64,000 bases of DNA from Thermococcus sp. (GCA_027075325.1 JALTBN010000027.1:97481-161480); one strand, 5' to 3'; positions 35,501-45,155 are shown, numbered from the stretch's first letter. Made by a program: numbers and translations. The notes: a model not told the origin generated them from the letters alone.

Positions 35501-36068
35501 GAGCATAGAGGAATTCATACAGGAAATAGAGGGGCAAAAGAGGGAGGTTTTCATGAGAACCCTGACAGAAATCGCCAGGAACTTCTCGGAACTGTTCTCA
35601 AAGCTCTCGCCTGGAGGAAGCGCCAAGCTCATCCTTGAAAACGAGGAAGATCCGTTCTCAGGCGGCCTTGAGATAGAGGCCAAACCGGCAGGAAAGGACG
35701 TCAAGAGGATTGAAGCCATGAGCGGCGGTGAAAAGGCCCTTACCGCCCTGGCGTTCGTCTTTGCCATCCAGCGCTACAAACCGGCCCCATTCTATCTATT
35801 CGACGAAATAGACGCACACCTCGACGACGCCAACGTCAAGCGCGTCGCGGATCTGATTAAGGAGTCCTCCCAGTCGAGCCAGTTCATAGTCATAACCCTC
35901 AGGGACGTCATGATGGCAAACGCGGACAAGATAGTGGGCGTCAGCATGAGGAACGGCATAAGCAGAGTCGTTGCGTTGAGCCTTGAAAAAGCGATGAAGA
36001 TACTTGAAGAGGCGAGGAAGAAGAGCGAGGCCGAGCATGAGGAGATGTTCGGCCACCTGCCGGGGTGA
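32502..36068 (+). CDS. smc: Chromosome segregation protein SMC
   Basis: The condensin-type ATPase that organises the chromosome. Its 1188 residues match archaeal SMC. The Walker A is VGANGSGKSNIGDAVLF (about 33). Two long antiparallel coiled coils flank a hinge (GLYGTLGELINVPDSTYAVA to SGAITGGHYRP, about 520-665). The C-terminal head has the signature MSGGEKALTALAFV and Walker B PFYLFDEIDAHLDD. There is no intein. AGGTGTCGAG precedes the ATG at 32502. It forms an operon with scpA, whose ATG follows four bases after the stop. Confidence 0.97.
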   Translation: MPYIEKIEMKGFKSYGNRKVVVPLSKGFTAIVGANGSGKSNIGDAVLFVLGGLSAKAMRATRISDLIFAGNKAEPPAKYAEVAMYFNNEDRGFPIDEDEVAIKRRVYPDGRSAYWLNGKRATRSEILDMLSAAMISPEGYNLVLQGDITKFIKMSPTERRLIIDEISGIAEYDAKKEKALEELKQAEENLARVDLLIKEVKKQLDKLEKERNDALRYLDLKDKVEKARVSLLLGEIRKLESLIAESRERDGSIEGEIQSTEEALKELVKEIISTERELSAVEKELEEKSEDGILEITRKISEVKSRIEMAKRNIENAKKEIDESQTRLAKAKEELKKVSDEIEKSKGAVTRWSKRREKLLVEIREKETARNELVVKLGEIDRSYAVAREEFDKVVNDLEEAKRELYTREAEVKKFEEEIERQRGRITQAKIRKNALREAINESKKSLEAKRSELAEIGGKMSKAESRLRRAEKELEEKTKALKKVEGELAKAREELIKAEAQTEVRGNRAVEFLKAQRIEGLYGTLGELINVPDSTYAVAVEVALGGNYDNVVVEDDRVAEKAIKLLKEKKLGRLTFLPLNKIKPRSMKEKPRFGVPAMDVVSYDQRFRNAVAYALGDTLIVDDMEEARTVGIGKVRMVTLGGELLERSGAITGGHYRPRGKFGVNVDGIKKKVEKLGKEKEALESAVNALKVEIRGLENELFELRMKKSDANKDLEVLQRDLDRLLREDKALDEEIAGAEKAIEALTAKIEEYKGEMAKLRGRIERLEKKREKLKKALENPEARELNAKIREVEGEISKLREELSRVESKIESLESRINDELLPRKADLEEEIEGLVNKINALRANIKENEEAIKKFEGELEELKKAEENVKDELKELRERRENLKNRITELREKKDEMSSRLQELRIEANTLKIKLAQYEAELRDKQEELGHYDGKLVKSIKEIPEDLEALKRSIDEMEEEIRSLEPVNMKAIEDFEVVERRYMELSSRREQVLAEKESIEEFIQEIEGQKREVFMRTLTEIARNFSELFSKLSPGGSAKLILENEEDPFSGGLEIEAKPAGKDVKRIEAMSGGEKALTALAFVFAIQRYKPAPFYLFDEIDAHLDDANVKRVADLIKESSQSSQFIVITLRDVMMANADKIVGVSMRNGISRVVALSLEKAMKILEEARKKSEAEHEEMFGHLPG

Positions 36069-36072
36069 TAAC

Positions 36073-36753
36073 ATGGAATCCAGATTCGAACCTGAAGTAA
36101 CACCGGTGGATATACTGCTTCAACTGGTTCAGATGGGAAAGGTCGACCCCTGGAACATCGATATAGTCGATCTAACCGAGAAATACGTAAAAATGCTCAG
36201 AGAGATGAAGGAGCTCGACCTTCGCGTCTCGGCGAGGGCAATCCTTGCAGCTTCAATACTCGTGAGGATGAAAACAGAGGCCCTTCTAAATGAAGAGGAA
36301 AACTCCGGAGAGGAAGAGGAAGGAGATGAAAAGATAAGGGTGGACGTGGAACCTCTGACACCGCCAATACGACGCGTCGAGCGTTACTATACCTTTGACG
36401 ACCTGTTAGAGGCTCTGATGGACGCACTTGAGGAAGCCGAGCGCAGAAAGCCCCGCAGCAGGAAAAAGGAGAACATTGAGGAGAGGGTCTTCGTCGTCGA
36501 CGACTTCCGCGTGGATATCGAGAAACACGTCTACCGGCTTCATGACGTGGTGGTAAGGCTCTACCATGAGAAAGGGGAACCCATAAAGTTCTGGGAGCTC
36601 ATCTTTGACCCCACACCAAAGATAATCGCAAGAACCTTCCTCTACCTCCTCTTCCTCTCCAACATGGGTAAAGTCGACCTCATTCAGGAGGAGCCCTTCG
36701 GGGAGATCTTAGTTGTTCCGCTTGAGGGCTCCGAGGGCAGCCAGCCAGCCTGA
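36073..36753 (+). CDS. scpA: Segregation and condensation protein A (kleisin)
   Basis: The kleisin subunit that bridges SMC heads, 226 residues. The N-terminal VTPVDILLQLVQMGKVDPWNIDI and LRVSARAILAASILVRMKTEALL are family blocks; a charged linker follows. The C-terminal winged helix (GEPIKFWELIFDPTPKIIAR..FLYLLFLSNMGKVDLIQEE) would bind the second head. GGGGTGATAAC precedes the ATG. No scpB is adjacent. Its last 74 bases overlap, antiparallel, the end of the next gene. Confidence 0.95.
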   Translation: MESRFEPEVTPVDILLQLVQMGKVDPWNIDIVDLTEKYVKMLREMKELDLRVSARAILAASILVRMKTEALLNEEENSGEEEEGDEKIRVDVEPLTPPIRRVERYYTFDDLLEALMDALEEAERRKPRSRKKENIEERVFVVDDFRVDIEKHVYRLHDVVVRLYHEKGEPIKFWELIFDPTPKIIARTFLYLLFLSNMGKVDLIQEEPFGEILVVPLEGSEGSQPA

Positions 36754-37135
36754 GAGAGGAGAGAATCTTCTCCGCTTCCTCCTCGCTTATCCTGCCCTCC
36801 TCAAGGGCTTTCTCCAGCAGATACTCGCTCATGAAGCACTGGGCCGGGAGAAGGGGGTTCCGGGTTAGTGCGTAGCTCTGCTCCCGCTTGTACATAAAGT
36901 GCCAGTCCACCTCCGCCAGAACGATGAACCCCAGAACCGCGAGGGCGTAGGCGATCACCATGAACTCCCGGAAGGTGAAGTGCTCCCCGATCCAGGGGAC
37001 GGAGTAAAGCTCCTTGGCGAAAACGAAGAGTATCATGAAGCTGTTCGCGATGCTGAGGTAGCTCGCGGCCCTCGTTATCTTGAGCTTCCAGAGGACGACC
37101 TTATCCCTTGCCCCAACGAGTTTTCCCAAGTCCAT
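36680..37135 (-). CDS. Small membrane protein, function unknown
   Basis: A 151-residue protein with two clear hydrophobic helices (SIANSFMILFVFAKELY and FMVIAYALAVLGFIVLAEV). Between them is a short loop, and after them a cytoplasmic part with ARF-independent helices (SEYLLEKALEEGRISEEEAEKIL) resembling SHOCT-like or bacterial stirrup helices. The last 25 residues are read antiparallel through the scpA end and look low in complexity, so the natural stop may once have been earlier. GGGTGAGAG precedes the ATG at 37135. Confidence 0.65.
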   Translation of the reverse strand: MDLGKLVGARDKVVLWKLKITRAASYLSIANSFMILFVFAKELYSVPWIGEHFTFREFMVIAYALAVLGFIVLAEVDWHFMYKREQSYALTRNPLLPAQCFMSEYLLEKALEEGRISEEEAEKILSSLRLAGCPRSPQAEQLRSPRRAPPE

Positions 37136-37139
37136 TCTC

Positions 37140-37604
37140 TCACCCGCTTTCCGTTCCACCACCGGGAGATAAGGGTTTTGCCGAATCCCTCTCGCCCTTC
37201 TTCGCTGGCCGGAAGGTTATCGCCAGCAGAGGCGGCTCGCTCCCGATGTAGAGGCTCCTCTTCTCACGGTTGATGTAGAGGCAGTAAACGCCGTCCGGAA
37301 CCAGCTCAAGGAACCTTTTAGGGACGGTCTCCCTCGCGAGCCTTCCATCGAAGAAGACGCACTCGTAGGGCCGCTTTATGCCCTCAACCCTGCTTTTGAT
37401 TTCCTCCAACGAGAGTCTCTCACATTCGAGCTTGGCGCAGACGAGGCTCTTCCCCCCGTCCGTGAAAATCACGACCCCCTCGTTTATTTCCACCCTAACC
37501 GAGCGGTCCAGGAAATCCCAGAGCCTGGAATAAACCCACATGAGCTTTCTCCTCTTTGCAAGCCTCTTAATCAGCCTCTCCTTTGCGTGCCTCGTGAGGA
37601 GCAT
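37140..37604 (-). CDS. Protein of unknown function, probably leaderless
   Basis: A 154-residue basic protein ([20 protein letters not shown] start), with strand-rich middle ([22 protein letters not shown]) and [17 protein letters not shown] near the end. No known family is recognised. There is no ribosome site before the ATG, but TTTAAA at 37626-37631 lies about 22-27 bases upstream, so the transcript may start at the ATG. It ends just before the membrane-protein gene. Tandem palindromes lie in its promoter gap. Confidence 0.7.
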   Translation of the reverse strand: MLLTRHAKERLIKRLAKRRKLMWVYSRLWDFLDRSVRVEINEGVVIFTDGGKSLVCAKLECERLSLEEIKSRVEGIKRPYECVFFDGRLARETVPKRFLELVPDGVYCLYINREKRSLYIGSEPPLLAITFRPAKKGERDSAKPLSPGGGTESG

Positions 37605-37643
37605 GTTGGCGGTTATCTAAAGGGATTTAAACCTTTGCCGGCC

Positions 37644-37668
37644 TACATATGTACCTACACATGTAGGT
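37644..37668. promoter_or_regulatory. Two tandem palindromes in a divergent promoter
   Basis: TACATATGTA (37644-37653) is a perfect 10-bp palindrome. ACCTACA-CA-TGTAGGT is not separated from it: 37653-37668, seven-base arms around a CA centre. Both contain CCTACA..TGTA, starting 12 bases apart (37642 and 37654). They sit between the TATA boxes of two divergent, probably leaderless genes, suiting an operator that controls both. Confidence 0.45.
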
Positions 37669-37713
37669 TCTGACTAAGACATAAAGTATTTAAGACCAAA
37701 CGGAGAAAAAGAC

Positions 37714-38088
37714 ATGATTGAAATGAGGGCTGAAATGGAGGGGTTAAAATACATCCTCCTCTTCGCGGCGTTCTCGCTCATCGACGCCCTGACCACCTGG
37801 CTAGGATCTCACAGGGGACTCACCGAGGCCAATCCAGTTCTGGCCGGGAGGCTATCGAGTCCGATCCTGTTCTTCGGGAGCTTCACGTTCTTCACTATTC
37901 TTGGAGTTGCTGTGATAATGTTCTCCCTCAAGCTGGAGGAGAGGGTTTCCTTCATGGGCTACTTTCCGGCGCTCTTCGTGGCCTTGAAAGCCCTTCCCGC
38001 GCTGAACAACATCGTCCTCCTAACGGGGCTTTCTCCGTTGAAGTTCATCTCGCTGACAACGGCCCGCTGGCTCCTGGGCTTTTCATGA
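37714..38088 (+). CDS. Small membrane protein (DUF5658-like), probably leaderless
   Basis: A 124-residue protein with about four hydrophobic segments (YILLFAAFSLIDALTTWLG, SSPILFFGSFTFFTILGVAV, MGYFPALFVALKALPALN). The DALTTWLG..EANPVL pattern resembles DUF5658 membrane proteins; function unknown. TATTTAAG at 37687-37694 lies about 24 bases before the ATG and there is no ribosome site, so a leaderless transcript is likely. An in-frame ATG at 37723 is an alternative. Confidence 0.7.
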   Translation: MIEMRAEMEGLKYILLFAAFSLIDALTTWLGSHRGLTEANPVLAGRLSSPILFFGSFTFFTILGVAVIMFSLKLEERVSFMGYFPALFVALKALPALNNIVLLTGLSPLKFISLTTARWLLGFS

Positions 38089-38123
38089 GAAGCTTTTTAT
38101 TCTTCGCAATCGTTTCTGGAAAT

Positions 38124-40514
38124 ATGAGCTATCTCCGCAGGGATTTAATCGAACCCCGCGTTTACCAGGAGGTCATCTACGCGAGGTGTAAGGAGCGCAA
38201 CTGTCTGGTCGTCCTCCCGACGGGACTGGGAAAGACGCTCATAGCGATGCTTATAGCCGATTATCGGCTCTCGAAGTACGGCGGGAAGGTGCTTTTTTTG
38301 GCCCCCACGAAGCCCTTAGCAGTTCAGCACGCCGAGAGCTTTAAAAAGCTCTTCAATCTCCCGCAGGAGAGGATAAGCGTTCTCACCGGTGAACTTTCCC
38401 CTGAGAAGAGGAGGAAGCTCTGGGAGGAGAGCGTTGTAATCACAGCTACTCCCCAGACCGTTGAGAACGACATCTTAACTGGCAAAGTTTCCCTTGAGGA
38501 CGTCGTCCTTCTCGTTGTAGACGAGGCCCACCGGGCGGTCGGGAGCTACTCCTACGTCTTCATCGCGAAGGAGTACCTGAAAACGGCAAAGCATCCCCTC
38601 GTTTTGGGATTGACGGCTTCACCGGGGAGCGACGAGGAGAAGATACGCGAGATAGTGAGGAACCTCGGGATAGAGCACGTTGAAGTGAGAACGGAAAGCT
38701 CGCCCGATGTGAAGCCCTACGTCCAGAGGATAGCCTTCGAGTGGGTCAAGGTAGAACTCCCGGGGATTTACAAAGAGGTGCGCTCGCTCCTGAGGGAGAT
38801 GCTGAAGGAGAGCCTAAAGCCGCTCGCCCACTTCAAGCTCGTCTCCACATACTCGCCAGACATATCGAAGAGGGAGGTTCTCCAGGCAGGCTCAAAGATC
38901 AACCAGGAGGTCGCGAGGGGCAACTACGCGGTGGGAAGGCTCAGGATGCACCAGGCCAAGGCCATAAAGCTCCTCCACGCGATAGAGCTGCTGGAGACGC
39001 AGGGGCTGACCGCGCTACGGGCCTACCTCAAGAAGCTCCGCGAGGATAAGAGGACGAAGTCGAGCAGGGAACTCATGGACGACCCGCGCATGAGAAAGGT
39101 GATCTACCTCCTCGTCCAGGCGAAGGAGAGTGGAATAGACCACCCCAAGATGGAGAAGCTGAGGGAGCTGGTGAGAGAACAGCTCGGGAGAAAGCCCAAC
39201 TCTAAGATAATTGTCTTCACCAACTACCGCGACACCGGAAGGAAGATCGTCGAGGAGCTTAATGCCATGGGGATTTCGGCGGAGCGCTTCATAGGCCAAG
39301 CCAGCAGGGGAAAGGACAGGGGGATGAGCCAGAGGAAGCAGAGGGAAACCATTGAGAGGTTCTCCCGCGGGAAGTTCAGCGTTCTCGTTGCCACGAGCGT
39401 CGGCGAGGAGGGTTTGGACGTCCCGGAGGTTGATCTGGTGGTCTTCTACGAGCCCGTGCCTTCAGCGATAAGGAGCATCCAGCGCCGCGGTAGAACCGGA
39501 CGGCACAGGCCCGGAAGGGTCGTCGTCCTCATGGCGAAGGGTACGAGAGATGAAGCCTACTACTGGAGTTCAAAGCGGAAGGAGAAGGGCATGTTCGCGG
39601 CGATAAGGAAGATAGCCCGGGAGCTTGAGAAGGAGAAGCCTGAAATAAGGGAAAAAGCTCCGGAGAGTGCCGGGATGGGAAGGGGAAAGATAACCCCACT
39701 GGACGCGTTCCTGAAGCCCAAACGGGAGGAGAAGGAGAAACTCCCCAAGGCAAGTGCGGGTAAAGAAGAAAGCCCGAAGGCCGAAAAGGGCAAAGCCGAA
39801 GCCGAAAAGCACGCTGGAGAGGTTAAAGAACTCCTAGTAAAGCCGATTTTCGTTAGGAAGCCAAAGGGCATCGTCGTCTACGTCGATTCCCGCGAGCTTA
39901 GGAGCGGCGTTCCAAAGCTCTTGAAGGAACTCGGTGCCGAAGTAGAGGTCAGAACGCTCGACGTTGCCGACTACGTCGTCAGCGAGGAGGTTGGCATAGA
40001 GAGAAAGAGCGCCAACGACTTCATACAGTCGATAATCGACGGCCGCCTTTTTGACCAGGTCGAGAGGCTGAAGAAGGCCTACGAGAAGCCAATCATAATC
40101 ATCGAGGGTGAGCTTTACGGCATCAGGAACGTGCATCCAAACGCGATTAGAGGGGCAATAGCCGCGGTTACGCTCGACTGGGGCGTTCCGATACTTTTCT
40201 CCTCCGGTAAGGAGGAAACCGCGCAGTTCATCTACCTCCTCGCAAAGAGGGAGCAGGAGGAGAGGAAGAAGGAAGTAAGGCTGAGGAGCGAGAAGAAGGC
40301 TTTAACATTAGCCGAGAGGCAGCGCCTGATAGTGGAGGGCCTACCCAACGTCTCAGCAACCCTTGCCAAGAGGCTTTTGAAGCACTTCGGCAACGTTGAG
40401 AGGGTCTTCACCGCCACGGAAGAGGAGCTTAAGGAGGTTGAGGGCATAGGCCCGAAGAAGGCAAGGGAGATAAGGAAGGTGATTACGGCGCCCTACGTCG
40501 AGGATGAAGAATGA
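38124..40514 (+). CDS. hef: Hef helicase-nuclease
   Basis: A 796-residue fork-repair protein joining a superfamily 2 helicase and an XPF-type nuclease. The helicase part has VVLPTGLGKTLIAMLIA (Walker A), LLVVDEAHRAVG (DEAH), LGLTASPGS, and motif VI SIQRRGRTGRHRPG. A charged linker rich in Lys, Ala and Glu (about 530-590) connects to the nuclease with IVVYVDSREL and the ERKSANDF catalytic motif. The C-terminal tandem HhH (LPNVSATLAKRLLKHFG and VEGIGPKKAREI) binds branched DNA. I use the ATG at 38124, which matches relatives; a TTTTTAT about 30 bases upstream suggests a leaderless transcript. Its end overlaps the convergent GH5-like gene by 32 bases. Confidence 0.96.
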   Translation: MSYLRRDLIEPRVYQEVIYARCKERNCLVVLPTGLGKTLIAMLIADYRLSKYGGKVLFLAPTKPLAVQHAESFKKLFNLPQERISVLTGELSPEKRRKLWEESVVITATPQTVENDILTGKVSLEDVVLLVVDEAHRAVGSYSYVFIAKEYLKTAKHPLVLGLTASPGSDEEKIREIVRNLGIEHVEVRTESSPDVKPYVQRIAFEWVKVELPGIYKEVRSLLREMLKESLKPLAHFKLVSTYSPDISKREVLQAGSKINQEVARGNYAVGRLRMHQAKAIKLLHAIELLETQGLTALRAYLKKLREDKRTKSSRELMDDPRMRKVIYLLVQAKESGIDHPKMEKLRELVREQLGRKPNSKIIVFTNYRDTGRKIVEELNAMGISAERFIGQASRGKDRGMSQRKQRETIERFSRGKFSVLVATSVGEEGLDVPEVDLVVFYEPVPSAIRSIQRRGRTGRHRPGRVVVLMAKGTRDEAYYWSSKRKEKGMFAAIRKIARELEKEKPEIREKAPESAGMGRGKITPLDAFLKPKREEKEKLPKASAGKEESPKAEKGKAEAEKHAGEVKELLVKPIFVRKPKGIVVYVDSRELRSGVPKLLKELGAEVEVRTLDVADYVVSEEVGIERKSANDFIQSIIDGRLFDQVERLKKAYEKPIIIIEGELYGIRNVHPNAIRGAIAAVTLDWGVPILFSSGKEETAQFIYLLAKREQEERKKEVRLRSEKKALTLAERQRLIVEGLPNVSATLAKRLLKHFGNVERVFTATEEELKEVEGIGPKKAREIRKVITAPYVEDEE

Positions 40515-41520
40515 CCCCCAGGACTTCCTCCTGGCTTTGATACCACCTCAGACTGGAGATGTCAAAGAAGTGGACATCGGAGTTGATGTCGTAGGGAATT
40601 TCGACCTTTGAGAGCGCTGAAACCATAGCTTTGCTGAAGTTCAGCTCAACTTCCATGGAGCATAGAGGCCCGTTGCCTCCTCCCGCCTTGGGGTAACAGT
40701 TCGGTCTCCAGGCACCGAACCAGGTCGGGATTCCAGTTTTCCTCGACCAGTTGAGAGCGCTTGAAATAGCCTTCTCGATGTAGCTCTTGTTGTAGGTGCA
40801 CCCCTTCGGTCCGGAGGCGTAGATGTGCCACTCCGTTAAGGTATAGCCATCGTTCGTAACGTTGAGGTCGCTCAGGTAAAAGGGACTTGAGGTGTAGGGT
40901 GGCGTGACGAAAACCAGTCGATAGGGGTCAATCTTCCGTATCTCCCCTATCGTCCGGCCGTAGACCTCGTTGAGGACCTCAGGATGGGATTTAATCTGCC
41001 CACTCGACTCTATGAGGAGGTCGTAGGAGAGAACGTAGGGGTAGATCCTGAAGTACTCCGCAACGGTCCCCCACCACTCGACAAAGTGCTCCTGAGCGGC
41101 CTCACTCGTCGGGTTCTCCCTAAGTTCCGGAGCAGTGTAGGTTATTATCGGAATCAGCCCGGCCTTCAGGGTGTCGTTGACGATTTCGCCGAGCTGTACC
41201 AAGGCCGTTCTGTTCTTCGTTACGTCCACGCCAACCCTAATCCGGACGTTGGAGAAGCCCTCCTCCTTGAAGTACTGGGGAACGTTTACGCCCCTTGAGC
41301 GCCAGTAGAAGTAGTAGTGATTAACCTTTGTGAAGGTTATCCAGTCCACGTTTATGCCCACGCCGAGCATTTTCTGGTACTCAACTGCTGTTATTGAACT
41401 CCCGCTACGGGTTTTGACCTCACCTAAGGAAGTTCCCTTTCCGTGGTGCTCTCCGGTGTTCCAGGCAAAGAACGCCAAGATAAGGAGGACAGCGATCAGT
41501 GTTCCCAGTATTTTCTTCAC
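40483..41520 (-). CDS. GH5-like (cellulase-fold) extracellular protein
   Basis: A 345-residue protein with an N-terminal signal anchor (KKILGTLIAVLLILAFFAW) and a TIM-barrel part resembling glycoside hydrolase family 5. MLGVGINVDWITF and FKEEGFSNVRIRVGVDV match the first strands. YVLSYDLLIESSGQI holds a Glu where the acid/base of NEP is expected. The nucleophile region reads GIPTWFGAWRPN, with Ala where GH5 enzymes have Glu in GEFG. It may be inactive or use another residue. GGTGAGAG precedes the GTG at 41520. It probably lies on the cell surface; substrate unknown. Confidence 0.7.
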   Translation of the reverse strand: MKKILGTLIAVLLILAFFAWNTGEHHGKGTSLGEVKTRSGSSITAVEYQKMLGVGINVDWITFTKVNHYYFYWRSRGVNVPQYFKEEGFSNVRIRVGVDVTKNRTALVQLGEIVNDTLKAGLIPIITYTAPELRENPTSEAAQEHFVEWWGTVAEYFRIYPYVLSYDLLIESSGQIKSHPEVLNEVYGRTIGEIRKIDPYRLVFVTPPYTSSPFYLSDLNVTNDGYTLTEWHIYASGPKGCTYNKSYIEKAISSALNWSRKTGIPTWFGAWRPNCYPKAGGGNGPLCSMEVELNFSKAMVSALSKVEIPYDINSDVHFFDISSLRWYQSQEEVLGVILHPRRRAP

Positions 41521-41781
41521 AACTCTCACCGTTGACGCTCGTGCTCTCGGGTAAAAATGCTTTTTGGTACAACCTTTGAAGTGTACTAAGACTGAGAAAG
41601 TACTCACTCTTAGCCAGCGCTTGCAGAGTGAGGATCATTGGTGTGCCTCCGGGGAGCGAAGCGGGTTCACAGCTCGCCGAGCGCTTGCCCGCCGCGGTTT
41701 CTCGGGGCCAGTCTAGATTGGTTCCCCCCATTAAAAGTTTGGTCCCGCAAAACTTAATAACACCCCCGGTTTTCTTGAAAC
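41521..41781. other. Divergent spacer with GCCAGCGCTTGC repeat
   Basis: The 261-base gap holds promoters for both neighbours: ATTTTTAC for the GH5-like gene and TTAATAAC (about 41754) for the archaemetzincin, probably leaderless. Between them, GCCAGCGCTTGC at 41613-41624 and TACTCAC at 41601-41607 recur in the spacer after tRNA-Leu. No gene is supported here. Confidence 0.45.
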
Positions 41782-42444
41782 ATGCACCCTCCAAGGGACC
41801 ACAGATTAATGTACATAGGGGCCACCTACATCGGGAAGTTCACGGATAGGGAGTTCATATTCGAGGTTTTCGACGAGGCGAACCGCTATTTTGAGGAGAA
41901 CGGGATTCCCCTCCGCTTCGTCTACCTCGGGAAGCTGGAACTTGGGCCGGGCTACCTGATAAACATACCCACTGAGAAGGGCAACGTTAAAGGCTACCCC
42001 CTGGAAGCCATAATAGAGGCGCTCTACGCCCGCCTGGTAGCGGAGCTTCAGAGGGAGGACGGACTCCCGATAGACAGACTTTTCGGCCTCACAACGTTCC
42101 CCCTCGTGTCCAGGAACCCCTACTTCCACCTCTACGAACGGTTCCTCGGCATACAGCAGGAGATAACCGGAATGAAAGTTATGGTGCTCTCCATCAAACC
42201 CTTCGAGTCGGAGAACCGAACTCTAATGAAAAAGCGCGTTCTCAAGGGCATCCTTCACGAGCTCGGACACAGCTTTGGCCTTGAGCACTGCAGCAACGAG
42301 TGCGTCATGAACCCACCGGAGGACATAGCAGACTGGGACTCAAGGCCCGTTGCATACTGCGACTCCTGCATGAGAAAACTCCACGGTGCTCTCACTGCCG
42401 AGCTCCTCCTAAGGGAAGAGAAAGAGAGAAAGAAGGGTCGGTAA
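41782..42444 (+). CDS. amzA: Archaemetzincin
   Basis: A 220-residue zinc metallopeptidase. The extended zinc motif HELGHSFGLEHC (about 153-164) is followed by the family's second cysteine site NECVMNPP and YCDSCMRKL, which bind a structural zinc. The natural substrate is unknown. No ribosome site precedes the ATG; TTAATAAC lies about 28 bases upstream, so a leaderless transcript is likely. A later in-frame ATG (41809) would also leave the domain whole. Confidence 0.93.
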   Translation: MHPPRDHRLMYIGATYIGKFTDREFIFEVFDEANRYFEENGIPLRFVYLGKLELGPGYLINIPTEKGNVKGYPLEAIIEALYARLVAELQREDGLPIDRLFGLTTFPLVSRNPYFHLYERFLGIQQEITGMKVMVLSIKPFESENRTLMKKRVLKGILHELGHSFGLEHCSNECVMNPPEDIADWDSRPVAYCDSCMRKLHGALTAELLLREEKERKKGR

Positions 42445-42521
42445 CGGCAGGGTTCTTCATTGCCTTACGGCTCGCCTAGCGAAATTCTCGTCATCCCCCT
42501 TTGTCGTCCTTTGGGCCTTCT

Positions 42522-43091
42522 TCACCTAAGCCGCTGGTAGGCGGTCCACATTCTCTGGGCGACGGTTATCCACGCGAGCAGTCCGACGAGGTAAACCCCC
42601 CACTTTACATAATCAATACCAGCGAGTGAGAAGGCAATCAGGATGAGCAGTCTCTCGGCCCTCTCCGCTATTCCGACGGCCAGCTTTCCGGAGCCAGCTA
42701 ACTCCGCCCTGCAGCGCTCGTAGCTCACCAGATATGCACCCATGAACGTGAGGAAAGTCCAGCGCCAGTCGGCAAGGTCTCCGAGGGCTATGCCGAAGAG
42801 AACCGCTCCATCGCTTATCCTGTCAAGGGTGGAGTCGAGGAAGGCCCCAAAACGGCTGGTCTTTCCTGTCATCCTGGCGAGGGTTCCGTCGAGTGCATCG
42901 ATGAGCGAGCCGAGGAGCAGAACCAGCGCTGCCAGCCTGGGCTCGCGGAGGTAAAAGAGATACGCCCCGGCCAGGCTTATCAGCAGCCCCAGGACGGTTA
43001 TCGTGTTCGGGGTGACGCCGATCTTAGCCAGGGGCCTCACGATCGCTTCAAGGTAACCCTTAACGTTCTCTCTGTATCTGTTGAGCACCAT
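42522..43091 (-). CDS. Archaetidylinositol phosphate synthase (CDP-alcohol phosphatidyltransferase)
   Basis: A 189-residue integral membrane enzyme with about five or six helices. The CDP-alcohol motif is complete, from DALDGTLAR (about 69) to FGAFLDSTLDR. The archaeal version of this short type attaches inositol-1-phosphate to CDP-archaeol. Archaetidylglycerol or archaetidylserine synthase activity is a less likely alternative. GGTGG lies before the ATG at 43091. It starts just downstream of trm56 on the same strand. Confidence 0.85.
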   Translation of the reverse strand: MVLNRYRENVKGYLEAIVRPLAKIGVTPNTITVLGLLISLAGAYLFYLREPRLAALVLLLGSLIDALDGTLARMTGKTSRFGAFLDSTLDRISDGAVLFGIALGDLADWRWTFLTFMGAYLVSYERCRAELAGSGKLAVGIAERAERLLILIAFSLAGIDYVKWGVYLVGLLAWITVAQRMWTAYQRLR

Positions 43092-43103
43092 CGCGACCAC
43101 CGG

Positions 43104-44497
<1,394 letters not shown>

Positions 44498-44511
44498 GGA
44501 GGTTAGAAACT

Positions 44512-45084
44512 ATGTCGAAACTAAAACGCGCTCTCTTCGTCGGCCGCTTTCAGCCGGTTCACAACGGGCACATTAAAGCCCTTGAATTCGTTTTTTCGCA
44601 GGTTGATGAGGTGATAATAGGCATCGGAAGCGCCCAGGCCAGCCACACGCTCAAGAACCCCTTCACGACCAGTGAGAGGATGGAGATGCTCATAAGGGCT
44701 TTGGACGAGGCAGGATTAACCAAAAAACGCTACTACCTCATCCCTCTCCCGGACATAAACTTCAACGCCATCTGGGCGACCTACGTTGTCAGCATGGTTC
44801 CCAAGTTTGACGTCGTCTTCACGGGGAACTCGCTGGTTGCCCAGCTGTTCCGCGAGAAGGGCTACGAGGTCATAGTCCAGCCCATGTTCAGGAAGGACAT
44901 CCTCTCAGCGACGGAGATAAGGAAGCGCATGATAGACGGCGAACCCTGGGAGGAGCTCGTGCCGAAGAGCGTCGCCGAGTTCATCAGGGAAATCCACGGC
45001 GTCGAGAGGATCCAGATGCTCGCCACAAACCTCGAGAAGAACGAGAAGGAGCTCCAGGCGCCGATAAGGATTCCGGAGTTCTGA
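44512..45084 (+). CDS. nadM: Nicotinamide-nucleotide adenylyltransferase (archaeal NadM)
   Basis: An enzyme of NAD synthesis that joins ATP and NMN. It has 190 residues. ALFVGRFQPVHNGHIKALEF holds the (H/T)xGH nucleotidyltransferase motif, and SATEIRKRMIDGEPWEELVP the second (ISSTxxR-type) motif. The archaeal type is hexameric. GGAGGTTAGAAACT precedes the ATG at 44512. The upstream spacer carries the tandem GTTCA-N7-TGAAC element, so its transcription may be regulated, perhaps with the glycosylase operon genes. Confidence 0.95.
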   Translation: MSKLKRALFVGRFQPVHNGHIKALEFVFSQVDEVIIGIGSAQASHTLKNPFTTSERMEMLIRALDEAGLTKKRYYLIPLPDINFNAIWATYVVSMVPKFDVVFTGNSLVAQLFREKGYEVIVQPMFRKDILSATEIRKRMIDGEPWEELVPKSVAEFIREIHGVERIQMLATNLEKNEKELQAPIRIPEF

Positions 45085-45155
45085 TGCCATTTCTCTTCTC
45101 CACCTGCTCACCCCTGACCGGAAACCCTTTAGGATTGAGCAGATAAATAACCATC

